This document shows, piece after piece, positions 7,644 to 16,002 of a stretch of DNA of 41,164 bases. The DNA comes from JACDAF01 sp036276035 (lineage in GTDB: Bacteria > Chloroflexota > Limnocylindria > P2-11E), in assembly GCA_036276035.1 (NCBI GenBank), contig DASUCM010000018.1:1-41164 (forward strand). The letters run 5' to 3'. A program made the translations under genes and the position numbers. The notes beneath the pieces are model-generated. The model was not told the DNA's origin, searched no databases, and worked only from the letters and a program-made list of their open reading frames with translations. Each line of letters opens with the position of its first letter. Position 1 is the stretch's first letter.

Positions 7644-8650
7644 ACGCACGGACCGTGGTCGGCGCGCGATTCATGAGCGCGGGCCGGATGTACTTCTTCG
7701 AGCCCGGTGAGGTCCAGGACCTCGCGATGAACGAATGGGTGGTCGTGCAGACCGAGCTCGGGCTCGACGCCGCGCGCGTGCAGATCCTCCCGACGGACTC
7801 GCCGCTCGTGCAGGTGGACCCGCCGCTCGGGCGGGTCGTGCGCAAGGCGAGCGCCGCCGACCGCTTCGAGATGGCAAAGCAGAAGCGCCGCGAGCCCGAG
7901 GCGGTGGAACAGGCGACGCGTCTCGCGCGCCAGCGTCAGCTCCCGGTGCGCATCCTCGGTGCCGACTGGCAGCTCGACGGTGCGAACCTCACCGTCTTCT
8001 ACTCGGCCGACGAGCGCGTCGACGTCGCGGCGCTCGCCGCGGACCTCGCGGCGCACTTCGGGTCGCGCGTCGAGATGCGCAAGATGGGCGCGCGCGACGA
8101 GACGAAGGTCATGACCGGCGTCGGGACCTGCGGCCGCGAGCTCTGCTGCTCCTCGTGGCTCGACAAGTTCTCGAACATCTCGATCCGCATGGCGAAGGAG
8201 CAGGACCTCCCCCTGAACCAGAGCAAGCTCACGGGCGTCTGCGGCCGGCTGAAGTGCTGCCTCATCTACGAGCTCGAGACGTATCAGGAGGTGAAGGGCA
8301 AGCTGCCGAAGCTCGGCGAGACCTTCCACATCCCGTCGTGCGTGAGCGGCGCGTGCGGGACGGGCGGCTGCGCGCAGACGCAGGGCGTGTCGATGACGAA
8401 GGAGCAGATCGTCGTGGGGATGGCCGAGTCGCTCGGCGGCGCGCGCCTCACCCTCACCGCGGAAGAGCTCGGCGTCACCTTCGATCCCGTCCCCGCGCAC
8501 ACGAAGGGCGTCGGCTCGTACGGCGGCGACGAGGTCCCGCGCCAGGAGCGGCCGACGCCGGTACCGGCCGGACCGGGCGGCGGGAAGCGCAGGCGCCGGC
8601 GGCGCGGCGGCCGCCGCGGCGGCACCGGAGGGGCTTCACCCCAGGTGTAG
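7640..8650 (+). CDS. PSP1/RicT-family protein with extra cysteines and basic tail
   Basis: This 336-residue protein belongs to the PSP1 family. Bacillus RicT (YaaT), part of an iron-sulfur complex affecting RNase Y and phosphorelay, is the best-known member. The paired cysteine motifs are intact: GTCGRELCC (Cys164, 169, 170) and GVCGRLKCC (Cys201, 206, 207). A further spaced set, Cys234, Cys239 and Cys244, follows (PSCVSGACGTGGC). The C-terminus ends in an Arg/Gly tail of about 25 residues that looks RNA-binding. Its ATG overlaps the holB stop. RicA and RicF partners are not seen in this window. The family is certain; the physiological role in this lineage is not. Confidence 0.9.
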   Translation: MNARTVVGARFMSAGRMYFFEPGEVQDLAMNEWVVVQTELGLDAARVQILPTDSPLVQVDPPLGRVVRKASAADRFEMAKQKRREPEAVEQATRLARQRQLPVRILGADWQLDGANLTVFYSADERVDVAALAADLAAHFGSRVEMRKMGARDETKVMTGVGTCGRELCCSSWLDKFSNISIRMAKEQDLPLNQSKLTGVCGRLKCCLIYELETYQEVKGKLPKLGETFHIPSCVSGACGTGGCAQTQGVSMTKEQIVVGMAESLGGARLTLTAEELGVTFDPVPAHTKGVGSYGGDEVPRQERPTPVPAGPGGGKRRRRRRGGRRGGTGGASPQV

Positions 8651-8653
8651 CCT
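8648..8653 (+). promoter_or_regulatory. Possible -10 box TAGCCT before the AAA+ gene
   Basis: TAGCCT overlaps the stop codon of the PSP1 gene and ends nine bases before the ATG at 8663. There is no Shine-Dalgarno sequence between them, consistent with a leaderless transcript. This is weak, position-based evidence. Confidence 0.35.
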
Positions 8654-8662
8654 CGGCCTCCC

Positions 8663-10123
8663 ATGGCTGAGGATCCACGCTCCTCGAGCTTCGCTCTCGC
8701 GTTCAAGCAGTTCGTCGACGCGATGAACGCAGAGGCGGCGAAGGAGACCACACCGCTTTTCGAACGTCTCCGTGAGTACCTCGGGCCCGAGCCTGCCAAG
8801 GCGCCGGTCGTGGCCGAGGAGTTCGACAACTGGGACCAGCCCAATGTCCAGGTCGCGCTCGACGCGGTGCTCGCGAAGCCGCCGCGCAGATCAGAGGTCA
8901 TCGGCATCGCGGCGCAGAACAAGCGGTGGGGCAACGTCACGTTCTCCGATCTCCTGAGCGCCGGCGGCCCCTGGGGCCGGCCGCTCACCGAAGGTCCGGT
9001 CGACTATGTGAACTTCAATCTCGAGGACGACAAGGTCCTCACCTGCGTCCAGTACGGCCTCTTCCTGGTCACCGACGGTGAGGATCGCTACACGGTGTAC
9101 GTCGCAGGGCCACCGACCGCGCAAATGGGTCCGCAATCGCGGATGCGCATCGAGGTCGCTGGCACGCGGCGCGACAAGGCCGCGAGCCTCCTCAAGGAGA
9201 TCACCGCGGCGATGCGGGAACTGAACGTGTACCGCGGCAAGGCGATCTCTCTCGCGCCCGGCCAGTTCGGCGTCCAGGGACTCGTGAAATTCCATCGCCT
9301 GCCGCGCGTGTCGCGACGCGACATCGTCCTCCCCGAGGGGCTGCTCGAGCGGATCGAGCGTCAGACCGTCGGATTCTCGTCGCACGCGAAGGAGCTCCTC
9401 GCGGCCGGCCGATCGCTGAAGCGCGGCATGCTTCTGTACGGCCCGCCCGGAACGGGCAAGACGCTCACGGTCATGTACCTCGCGACGCAGATGCCCGGCC
9501 GCACGCTGCTCATGACGACCGGGCAGGGTCTCGGGATGATCGGGACGGTCGGGCAGTTCGCCCGATCCCTCGCGCCGGCGACGGTCATCGTGGAGGACGT
9601 CGACCTCATCGCGCAGGAACGCGGCTTACCGGGCATGCCGACCCAGCCGCTCCTCTTCGAGCTGCTGAACCAGCTCGACGGGCTCGCGGACGATGCGGAC
9701 GTCCTCTTCGTGCTGACGACGAACCGTCCGGACATCCTCGAGCCCGCTCTTGCCGCGCGGCCCGGCCGCGTCGACCTCGTGGTCGAGATGCCCATCCCGG
9801 ATGGCGCCGGCAGGCGCCGCCTCATCGAGCTCTACGCGCGCGGCATGACGCTCGAGGGCGTCGATCTCGACGCGCTCGTCGAGCGGACCGACGGCGCGAG
9901 CCCGGCCTACATCAAGGAGCTCCTCCGGAAGGCAGCGTTGTTCGCAGCCCTGGCCGGAGAGAGCAAGGTCCGGCAGGGGCACATGGACTCCGCGATGGAG
10001 GAGCTCTCGGCCGGTGGGGAGCTCGCGAAGCGGATCGTCGGCTTCGGCAACGCGGGGTTCGTACCTCCGTCGCCATCGGTCGGGCCGATGCGCCCGGCCG
10101 GGTTCCCCGAGGTCCGCCGCTAG
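8663..10123 (+). CDS. AAA+ ATPase with large N-terminal domain
   Basis: The 486-residue protein has an N-terminal part of about 235 residues. An all-alpha start is followed by a mixed domain with NVTFSDLL and VDYVNFNLEDDKVL. A classical AAA module follows: Walker A GPPGTGKT (260-267), Walker B VIVEDVD (308-314), a sensor-1 type TTNRPD segment and the ARPGRVDLVVEMPIPD region. The C-terminal helical lid follows. It resembles FtsH/Cdc48-type AAA proteins but has no protease motif (no HExxH) and no transmembrane segment. The second arginine finger is unclear. Its target is unknown. It converges with the polyprenyl synthase gene and shares the tetranucleotide CTAG with it at the two stops. Confidence 0.85.
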   Translation: MAEDPRSSSFALAFKQFVDAMNAEAAKETTPLFERLREYLGPEPAKAPVVAEEFDNWDQPNVQVALDAVLAKPPRRSEVIGIAAQNKRWGNVTFSDLLSAGGPWGRPLTEGPVDYVNFNLEDDKVLTCVQYGLFLVTDGEDRYTVYVAGPPTAQMGPQSRMRIEVAGTRRDKAASLLKEITAAMRELNVYRGKAISLAPGQFGVQGLVKFHRLPRVSRRDIVLPEGLLERIERQTVGFSSHAKELLAAGRSLKRGMLLYGPPGTGKTLTVMYLATQMPGRTLLMTTGQGLGMIGTVGQFARSLAPATVIVEDVDLIAQERGLPGMPTQPLLFELLNQLDGLADDADVLFVLTTNRPDILEPALAARPGRVDLVVEMPIPDGAGRRRLIELYARGMTLEGVDLDALVERTDGASPAYIKELLRKAALFAALAGESKVRQGHMDSAMEELSAGGELAKRIVGFGNAGFVPPSPSVGPMRPAGFPEVRR

Positions 10124-10129
10124 CGGACC
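10111..10129. terminator. Hairpin holding both convergent stop codons
   Basis: GGTCCGC (10111-10117) and GCGGACC (10123-10129) form a perfect seven-base stem with a five-base loop. The palindrome CTAG at 10120-10123 supplies the TAG stop for the AAA+ gene on the plus strand and the TAG stop for the synthase on the minus strand. There is no T tract, so termination in either direction would be non-classical. Confidence 0.5.
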
Positions 10130-11106
10130 CGGCGCACCACGAAGTCCGCGACCTCGCGGAGCGCGTCGCGCTCCGGGCCTGCCGGCAGCCGCTCGAGCGC
10201 ACGGGTCGCGTCGTCGTGCAGCGAGAGCGCCCGGGCGCGGGCGCGCTCCACTCCGTCCGTCGCGCGGATGATCCGCAGGAGGTCGAGCACCTCGTTCGGC
10301 TCCTTCTCTCCACGCGCGATGCGCTGCGCGAGCTCGGGACGGCGCTCGGCCGCGTAGATCATCGGGAGCGTCGCCATCCCCTCCGCGAGGTCGCGGCCGA
10401 CCGCCTTGCCGAAGTCCTCCTCGTCGCCGACGAGATCGAGGACGTCGTCGGTGATCTGGAACGCGAGCCCGAGGCTCGTGCCGAAGGCGCCGAGCGCGGC
10501 GACGTGCTCGGGGTCGGCGTCCGCGAGGATCGCTCCGCCCTGGCAGCAGGCCGCGTAGAGCGACGCGGTCTTCAGCTCGATGCGCTCGAAGTACTCCGCC
10601 TCGCCGGGCAGCGCCGGCGTCGCGGTGACCTCCTCGAGCTCGCCATCGCAGAGCGCGAATACCGTCTGCGCGACGATCGCGATGACCTCGGGCTTCGGCA
10701 GCACCGCCGCGAGGGCGTAGGCCTTCGCGAACAGGTAGTCCCCGACGATGAGCGCGACGTCGTCGCTCCAGGTGGCGTTCACGGTGGGGACGTTCCGGCG
10801 AACGTCCGCGCGGTCGACGATGTCGTCGTGCACGAGCGACGCCGTGTGCACGAGCTCGAGCGACTCGGCGAGGTTCAGGATCACCTCCCGGTCGCGGCCC
10901 GGCCCGAAGCGGGCGGCCAGGAACACGAGCGTGGGTCGGAGGAGCTTCCCGGGTGACGAGAAGAGGTGCTCGACGGCCGCCTGGAACGTGGGATGTCCGC
11001 CGCGACCGACGTCCTTCAGGCGGCGCTCGAGCTCACGCAGCTCGGGCTCGACGATCGCTTTGAAGGCGGGCTCGTCCCGCACCGTCTGCATGCGTTCGAG
11101 TCTCAC
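10120..11106 (-). CDS. Polyprenyl diphosphate synthase (trans type)
   Basis: This 328-residue enzyme condenses isopentenyl diphosphate units onto an allylic primer to make the long prenyl chain of a quinone or carrier lipid. The first aspartate-rich motif is LVHDDIVDRADVRR and the second is QITDDVLDLVGDEEDFGK. The KLLRPTLVFL segment precedes them. Chain length cannot be fixed from sequence, but the small residues around the first motif fit a medium to long chain. The reading frame begins at a GTG; an ATG five codons later is an alternative. It lies 45 bases downstream of the PBP gene on the same strand. Its stop overlaps that of the convergent AAA+ gene. Confidence 0.93.
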   Translation of the reverse strand: MRLERMQTVRDEPAFKAIVEPELRELERRLKDVGRGGHPTFQAAVEHLFSSPGKLLRPTLVFLAARFGPGRDREVILNLAESLELVHTASLVHDDIVDRADVRRNVPTVNATWSDDVALIVGDYLFAKAYALAAVLPKPEVIAIVAQTVFALCDGELEEVTATPALPGEAEYFERIELKTASLYAACCQGGAILADADPEHVAALGAFGTSLGLAFQITDDVLDLVGDEEDFGKAVGRDLAEGMATLPMIYAAERRPELAQRIARGEKEPNEVLDLLRIIRATDGVERARARALSLHDDATRALERLPAGPERDALREVADFVVRRVR

Positions 11107-11151
11107 GGACGTGTCCGGGGAGTCAAACCGGACGCGACGCGGGGCCGGAGC

Positions 11152-13593
11152 CTACGGCTTCTTCGTCGGCGCGGGAGTCCGCGGCGGCGGCGTCGGCGTG
11201 GGTGCGACGGTCCTCGGCGGCTGCTGCCCCGGAGGGGGCGCGGTCGGGCTTGCGGCCGGCGCCCCCGAGGCCGCGGGCGAGCCGGAGGGTCGCGTGCTCC
11301 CGACACCCGCGATGCACCAGTTGAACCGCCCGTAGCTGTGCGCGCCGCCGTTCGCCGCGGCACCCCACGCGTTCGCGTACGGCTGCCAGTCGGGGAAGTG
11401 GGCGACGAGACGGATGCAGCCGGGCGAGGCCCAGAACGCGTCGTCGTTCGTCGTCGGCTCGGTGCCCTTCACGAAGACCTCGGTCCTCCGGAAGTTGCCC
11501 GGGCACTTCGCGCCGGGGAGCTTGCCCGAGCCGTTGCCGCCCATGATCCCCGGGTTCACGCAGACGACCTTCTCGACGACGTCGGCCGGGCGCTTGAAGT
11601 CCTCGACCGGAAGGCCGCCGACGACCGACTTCATGTAGTCGCGCCACAGCACGCCGGGGCCCATCGCCGAGGTGATGCCACGCATCTCCTCGTTGTTCGC
11701 GTTGCCCATCCAGATCGCGGTGAGACGCTGCGGCACGTAGCCGATGGCGAGGACGTCCTGCAGGTTGTCGGTCGTCCCGGTCTTCAGCGCGGCGGGCCGG
11801 CCGATGGTCGTCCAGTTGCCGAAGAGGAAGGAGCCGTTCACCGGGTCCGTCGTGTCCTTCAGCATGTCCGTCATCACGTAGGCGACACCCTCGGGGATGA
11901 CCTGCTTCTCCTCGGGCTTCGAGTAGTCCTTCACGACCTTGCCGTCGCGGTCGGTGATCTTGAGGATCATCGTCGGCTCGACGCGGCGTCCGTTGTTCGC
12001 GACGACCTGGAAGGCGCTCGCCATGTCGAGGAGCCGCATCTCGCCGGCACCGATGGAGAACGAGAGCCCGTAGCGCGACCGGTCGCCCCAGTCGCGGCTG
12101 ATGCCCATCTGCTTGATCGTGTCCATGATCGCTTCGACGCCGACCATGCGGGCGACGGACAGCGCAGGCAGGTTCAGCGACTGGCGCAGAGCCTGGCGGA
12201 GCGTGATCGGGCCGTGCTGCTGGCTCTTGCCATCGGCCTGGGGCGCGTTCCTCGGCGCGTAGCCGGTGCCCGAGCCGTCCGGCATCTTGAACTCGATGTC
12301 GTTGAGGATGGTCGAGGGCGTGAGCGGCCCTTGCGGCGTGCCCTTCAGCATGCCGGCGAGATACGTGAAGAGCTTGAAGGTCGAGCCGGGCTGCCGGTAG
12401 GCGATCCCCGCCGAGTCGTAGTCGCCCTGCACCTCAGGCGAGTGGTCGTAGTAGTCCTTGCTCCCGACGTACGCGAGGATCTCGCCGGTCCGCGGGTCCA
12501 TCGTGATGAGCGCCGCGTTGTTCACGTTCGAGCCCTTCAGGGAGTCGACGTGGTCGCGGACCTCCTTCTCGGCGAGCTCCTGCATGTTGCGGTCGAGCGT
12601 CGTGAGGATGCGGTAGCCGCCGCGGTACGCGGCCTTCTCGCCGAGCTCGTTGATGATCTGCTCGCGGACGCGGAACGTGAAGTGCGGCGCGTAGATCGAC
12701 GTCGACGCCGGCTTCACGACGATCGGCTCTTCCTTCGCGACGTCGGCCTCGGCTTGCGTGATGTAGCCGTTCTGGACCATCTGCTCGAGGACGTCGGCGC
12801 GGCGCGCCTTTGCGCCAGCGGGGTTCTGGACGGGGTCGTACCTGCTCGGCAGCTGCGGGAGTCCGGCGAGCATCGCCATCTGACCGAGCGAGAGCTCGTT
12901 CAGGTCGTTCACGCCGAAATACGTGTACGCCGCGGCGCGGATCCCGTAGGCCTGGTTCCCGTAGTAGATCTGGTTGAAGTACATCTCGAGGATCTTCTCT
13001 TTCGGGAACGTCCGGGTGGCCTCGAGGGCGAGGATGGCCTCCTTGATCTTGCGCGCGAAGGTCGGCTCGTCGCCGAGGAGGCGCGACTTGATGAGCTGCT
13101 GCGTGATCGTCGAGCCGCCGCCGACGATCTCGCCGCTCGACATGTTCGCCTGCGCCGCCCGGATGATGCCGCCGATGTCGATGCCCGGGTTCGTCCAGAA
13201 GGACTTGTCCTCGATCGCGGTCGTCGCCTGCTGCATCCGCAGCGGGACCGCCGCGAGCTCGATCGGGATGCGGCGCTCGTCCTCGAGACGGAAGAGGACG
13301 TGCTGCCCGGTCCGGTCGTAGATATAGGTGGAGAGCGGGATCTGGACGGTCTCGAGCGCATGCGCGGCGGGGAGGTCCGCCGCGAAGTACCCGACCACCG
13401 CGGCGGCGGAGCCGCCGAGGAAGAGACCGAAGCCGAGCAGGAGCGCGGTCAGGCCGCCTGCGAACACGCCAACGCGCGCTCCGGGGGACGTGTAGCGGCG
13501 CGACAGCCGCCCGCCCTTACGGTGCGGGAAGCGGTACGCGCGATATGCCCGGCCGGGAGTGACCCCGTTCGAGCCGTTGCGACCAGCGGCCAT
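11152..13593 (-). CDS. Bifunctional class A penicillin-binding protein
   Basis: This 813-residue peptidoglycan synthase has a cytoplasmic basic N-terminus, one transmembrane helix at about 42-70, and a GT51 glycosyltransferase domain. That domain shows EDKSFW with catalytic Glu128, GGGSTITQQL at 158-167 and KIKEAILALEATRTF. A penicillin-binding transpeptidase domain follows with Ser404-x-x-Lys407 (QPGSTFKLF), the SLN triad (RQSLNLPAL) and a KTGTTDN motif further on. A region of about 150 residues after the transpeptidase core ends in a Pro/Thr/Ala-rich tail that may cross the wall. All catalytic motifs are intact. It is followed by a polyprenyl synthase gene, consistent with envelope functions. 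Confidence 0.96.
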   Translation of the reverse strand: MAAGRNGSNGVTPGRAYRAYRFPHRKGGRLSRRYTSPGARVGVFAGGLTALLLGFGLFLGGSAAAVVGYFAADLPAAHALETVQIPLSTYIYDRTGQHVLFRLEDERRIPIELAAVPLRMQQATTAIEDKSFWTNPGIDIGGIIRAAQANMSSGEIVGGGSTITQQLIKSRLLGDEPTFARKIKEAILALEATRTFPKEKILEMYFNQIYYGNQAYGIRAAAYTYFGVNDLNELSLGQMAMLAGLPQLPSRYDPVQNPAGAKARRADVLEQMVQNGYITQAEADVAKEEPIVVKPASTSIYAPHFTFRVREQIINELGEKAAYRGGYRILTTLDRNMQELAEKEVRDHVDSLKGSNVNNAALITMDPRTGEILAYVGSKDYYDHSPEVQGDYDSAGIAYRQPGSTFKLFTYLAGMLKGTPQGPLTPSTILNDIEFKMPDGSGTGYAPRNAPQADGKSQQHGPITLRQALRQSLNLPALSVARMVGVEAIMDTIKQMGISRDWGDRSRYGLSFSIGAGEMRLLDMASAFQVVANNGRRVEPTMILKITDRDGKVVKDYSKPEEKQVIPEGVAYVMTDMLKDTTDPVNGSFLFGNWTTIGRPAALKTGTTDNLQDVLAIGYVPQRLTAIWMGNANNEEMRGITSAMGPGVLWRDYMKSVVGGLPVEDFKRPADVVEKVVCVNPGIMGGNGSGKLPGAKCPGNFRRTEVFVKGTEPTTNDDAFWASPGCIRLVAHFPDWQPYANAWGAAANGGAHSYGRFNWCIAGVGSTRPSGSPAASGAPAASPTAPPPGQQPPRTVAPTPTPPPRTPAPTKKP

Positions 13594-13640
13594 GCGACGG
13601 CATCTGAAGCACGCGCTGTGCCACTACGCCTGGCGGTGTC

Positions 13641-14126
13641 TCAGCGGGAGACCGAGCGCACACCCAAGCGAGCGATGAGGCGTTCGAGCGCCGAGCGCGG
13701 GCGGGCGTTCACGGCCGCCCGCAGGGCCTCCTGGAGCGAGCGCGCGTCGCCCTCCCAGGCTTCGACGACCTGCCGGTCGGCATCCGGCAACGAGTTCGCG
13801 GGGCCGCGCTTCTCCATCGCGGCCTCGGCGGCGGGGATGCGCCCGTAGAGCTCCGCAGCCTGGGCGTGTGCCTCCGGGATCTCGCGCTCGAGCACGGCCC
13901 CGTTGCTCTGGAACTGCCCATTCTCGAGCACGAAAGCCTGCCGGGTCTGGCCGAAGATCGCGGTCAGCTCGAGATTCGCCGCGAGCTCGCGGTCGACGGC
14001 GGCCACCGCGCGCTCGAGCGCCGCCTGTCGCTCGGGATCGCGGCGCTGCCGTCGCCCGAGCGCGACGGCAAGGGCGCCAGCGAGGACCGCCCCGACGATC
14101 CCGAGCACCGATCGCACGGCGTTCAT
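13641..14126 (-). CDS. Small membrane-anchored coiled-coil-like protein, unknown
   Basis: A 161-residue protein with one N-terminal hydrophobic helix (VLGIVGAVLAGALAVAL, about 7-23) followed by a basic stop-transfer segment (GRRQRRD). A largely helical, charged region follows that suggests a coiled coil or four-helix fold. I do not recognise a family. It lies 47 bases upstream of the PBP gene on the same strand, so it might be co-transcribed and act at the membrane or wall. It is divergent from an ATPase gene across a short AT-rich promoter region. Coding frame use supports it as real. Confidence 0.75.
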   Translation of the reverse strand: MNAVRSVLGIVGAVLAGALAVALGRRQRRDPERQAALERAVAAVDRELAANLELTAIFGQTRQAFVLENGQFQSNGAVLEREIPEAHAQAAELYGRIPAAEAAMEKRGPANSLPDADRQVVEAWEGDARSLQEALRAAVNARPRSALERLIARLGVRSVSR

Positions 14127-14154
14127 GGTAGCGAGTGCGCGTCCGATGCGGCAT

Positions 14155-14176
14155 TTGTATACAACACATGTATGAT
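14155..14176 (+). promoter_or_regulatory. AT-rich palindromic promoter of the ATPase gene
   Basis: TTGTATACAA (14155-14164) is a perfect palindrome. ATACA (14159-14163) also pairs with TGTAT (14169-14173) across five bases. TATGAT (14171-14176) is a good -10 that ends nine bases before the proposed ATG at 14186. The cluster is unusually AT-rich for this window. It lies between divergent genes and could be a small operator. Confidence 0.5.
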
Positions 14177-14185
14177 GCTCACGTC

Positions 14186-15376
14186 ATGCCGGTGCTGCGC
14201 CGCCGTCCCCCACCCTCGCCGCACTTCCCCGTCGGCGGGCCGGTGCCGGGCCCCGACCTCGTCGGCCGCGAGGCCTACCTGCGGCGCCTCGTCGACCGCC
14301 TCCAGGACGGCACTCACGTCCTCGTCGCGGGCCCGCGCCGCATCGGGAAGACGTCGATCATCCACGAGGCGCTCCGGCGACTGGGGCGGAAGGGCGCGCT
14401 CGTCGCATACGTCGATTGCCTCGGCGCGACCGACCTTCGCGGCCTCGGCGAGCAGCTCGCCAACGCCGCGCTCGCGCCCCTCACCGGCACCGAGCGCGCG
14501 CTCGACCAGGCGCGCGACCTCGCCGCCGGGGGCTCGCTCGGGAAGCTGCGGTACGCCGACCTCGCTCCCCTGCTCGGTCTCGCGCGGGAGCGGTCGGCGG
14601 CGCGTGCGTTCGAGCTCGCGCTGGACGTGCCACGGCTCGTCGCGACGCGAAGCGGCCGTCGCGTCGTCGTGGCGCTCGACGAGTTCCAGGCCGCGGGGCG
14701 GCTCTCGTCGCGCGCGTTCGACGTCATGCGCGCGCACTTCCAGGCGCAGCGCGGCGTCGCCTACGCGTTCCTCGGCTCGGAGGAGGGTGTCCTCGAGGAG
14801 CTGTTCAGCGAGAAGGGCCGCGCCTTCTACCGGTTCGCGCAGCCGCTCGACCTCGCGGAGCCGGGCGGGGACGCGCGGTTCGGCATCGCCCCGGAAGACT
14901 GGGTCCGCTACCTCATCGCGAAATACCGCGCGAAGCGCGTGCGGATCGGCGAGGCCGAGGTGGACCGGATCCTCGACGCGACGGGCGGCCACCCGCAGGA
15001 CACGATGCAGGTCTGCGCGCGGCTCCTCGAGCTCGCCCGCGACACAGGAGTCGCGACGATCGACGGCGACCTCGTCGCGATCGCCTACGAGCAGTCCCTG
15101 CGCGAGCTGGAGCGCCCGTTCGCGCTCCACTGGGCCGAGCTCGGAAAGCAGAAGTACCTGCAGCAGGTCGCGAAGCGGATCGCCCACGGCGCGGTCCTGT
15201 ACGGCGCCGACGGCGCGGTCCCGCGCGCCGAGGTCCTCCGCGCACTCGACGCCCTCCGAGCGCGGGGCCTTGTGGTCCGCGTCGGGCGCGGGCGCTACGA
15301 GTTCCTGGAGCCGATGTTCGGCGAGTACGTGCGCCGGCTCGACGAGCCGGTCGGCGATATCGTTCGCGCGAAGTGA
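14186..15376 (+). CDS. Archaeal-type STAND-like ATPase with winged helix
   Basis: A 396-residue protein with the opening LVGREAYLRRLV and Walker A GPRRIGKT (49-56), the typical start of the archaeal ATPase (PF01637-like) family. Walker B is RVVVALDEFQA. A region with YLIAKYRAKRVRIGEAEVDRILDATGGHPQDTMQVC corresponds to the family's helical part. The C-terminal 90 residues look like a winged helix (VPRAEVLRALDALRARGLVVRVGRGRYEF). Members are linked to signalling, defence or mobile DNA, but the function is mostly unknown. The start at 14186 is preferred over ATGs at 14135 and 14168 because TATGAT is nine bases upstream and the family begins near there. The small gene after it probably shares the transcript. 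Confidence 0.85.
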   Translation: MPVLRRRPPPSPHFPVGGPVPGPDLVGREAYLRRLVDRLQDGTHVLVAGPRRIGKTSIIHEALRRLGRKGALVAYVDCLGATDLRGLGEQLANAALAPLTGTERALDQARDLAAGGSLGKLRYADLAPLLGLARERSAARAFELALDVPRLVATRSGRRVVVALDEFQAAGRLSSRAFDVMRAHFQAQRGVAYAFLGSEEGVLEELFSEKGRAFYRFAQPLDLAEPGGDARFGIAPEDWVRYLIAKYRAKRVRIGEAEVDRILDATGGHPQDTMQVCARLLELARDTGVATIDGDLVAIAYEQSLRELERPFALHWAELGKQKYLQQVAKRIAHGAVLYGADGAVPRAEVLRALDALRARGLVVRVGRGRYEFLEPMFGEYVRRLDEPVGDIVRAK

Positions 15377-15395
15377 CGGGGATCGGAGGGCGCTG

Positions 15396-15587
15396 ATGCC
15401 GAAGCTCGAGCTCCGCAAGGGCGGGAAGGTCCGCTACCAGCCGGCGCACTCCGGGATCTGGCGCGAGGGCACGCTCGTGCGGCCCTCACCGAATCAGGAA
15501 GAGTGGCTCGTGAAGAACGAGCTCGGGAAGTTCTGGCTGCACGTCACGCGGCTGCGGCCGCTCGAGGACGAGCCCGCCGCGCACTGA
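15396..15587 (+). CDS. Small basic protein, unknown
   Basis: A 63-residue protein starting at ATG, with GGAGGG at 15385-15390 as ribosome-binding site five bases upstream. It follows the ATPase gene by 19 bases on the same strand. The sequence alternates beta-prone segments (KVRYQPAHSG, REGTLVRPS, EEWLVKNELGKFWLHVTRLRPL), which suggests a small SH3-like barrel. No family is recognised. It ends just before a strong hairpin. Its size and position suggest an accessory to the ATPase, which is an inference. Confidence 0.7.
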   Translation: MPKLELRKGGKVRYQPAHSGIWREGTLVRPSPNQEEWLVKNELGKFWLHVTRLRPLEDEPAAH

Positions 15588-15599
15588 GCGGAAGACGCG

Positions 15600-15629
15600 G
15601 TGACGGCGGGGCCTTCGCCCCGCCGTCAC
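15600..15629. terminator. Strong bidirectional hairpin terminator
   Basis: A perfect 13-base-pair stem (15600-15612 with 15617-15629) closes a four-base CTTC loop. It lies between two convergent genes ending at 15587 and 15655. There is no clear T run, but its stability and position make it the best terminator in the window, probably serving both directions. Confidence 0.8.
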
Positions 15630-15654
15630 ACGCGCATGCGCAGGATCGCCAGGG

Positions 15655-15915
15655 TCAGACGGTGACGCGACGCTTGTTCATCATCCGGTAGATCCAGAGC
15701 GCGATGAACGCCCCGATCACCGAGCCGACGAGGCCCGTGGCCGACAGGTCGAGCGTGCCGCCGAAGAGCAGCGCGCCGAGCGTGCCGCCCACGAACGAGC
15801 CGATGACCCCGAGGACCATCGTCGGAAGCCAGCCCATCGAGTCGTCGCCGGGCATGAGCGCGCGTGCGATGAAGCCTGCGATCAGGCCCATGATCAGGAA
15901 CAGGATCAGTCCCAT
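15655..15915 (-). CDS. GlsB/YeaQ/YmgE-family membrane protein
   Basis: An 86-residue very hydrophobic protein with three predicted membrane segments: LILFLIMGLIAGFIARAL, WLPTMVLGVIGSFVGGTLGALLF and LVGSVIGAFIALWIYRMM. The Gly-rich pattern and the central GVIGSFVGG are typical of the so-called transglycosylase-associated family (PF04226). These are small stress-related membrane proteins whose activity is unproven. The start at 15915 is chosen because GGAGGA sits seven bases before it; an ATG at 15930 would place that site inside the gene. It converges on the small gene ending at 15587, with a terminator hairpin between. It has no obvious partner. Confidence 0.9.
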   Translation of the reverse strand: MGLILFLIMGLIAGFIARALMPGDDSMGWLPTMVLGVIGSFVGGTLGALLFGGTLDLSATGLVGSVIGAFIALWIYRMMNKRRVTV

Positions 15916-16002
15916 TCGGTCGTCCTCCATTTAGGCGCGAGAAGTCCGTCCTGTGAGGATGCATCTCGCGTGCCGGACGGCTGGCAGGGTGCCGCGGGCC
16001 GG

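Noticed and set aside
11152..11300. Possible repeat expansion in the Pro/Thr tail of the PBP
   Set aside because: It is irregular Pro/Thr/Ala sequence of a common wall-spanning tail, not a tandem repeat array.
10966..13848. A 960-residue open frame on the plus strand opposite the PBP gene
   Set aside because: It is antisense to the clearly conserved PBP and shows no domain-like pattern; the lack of stops reflects high GC.
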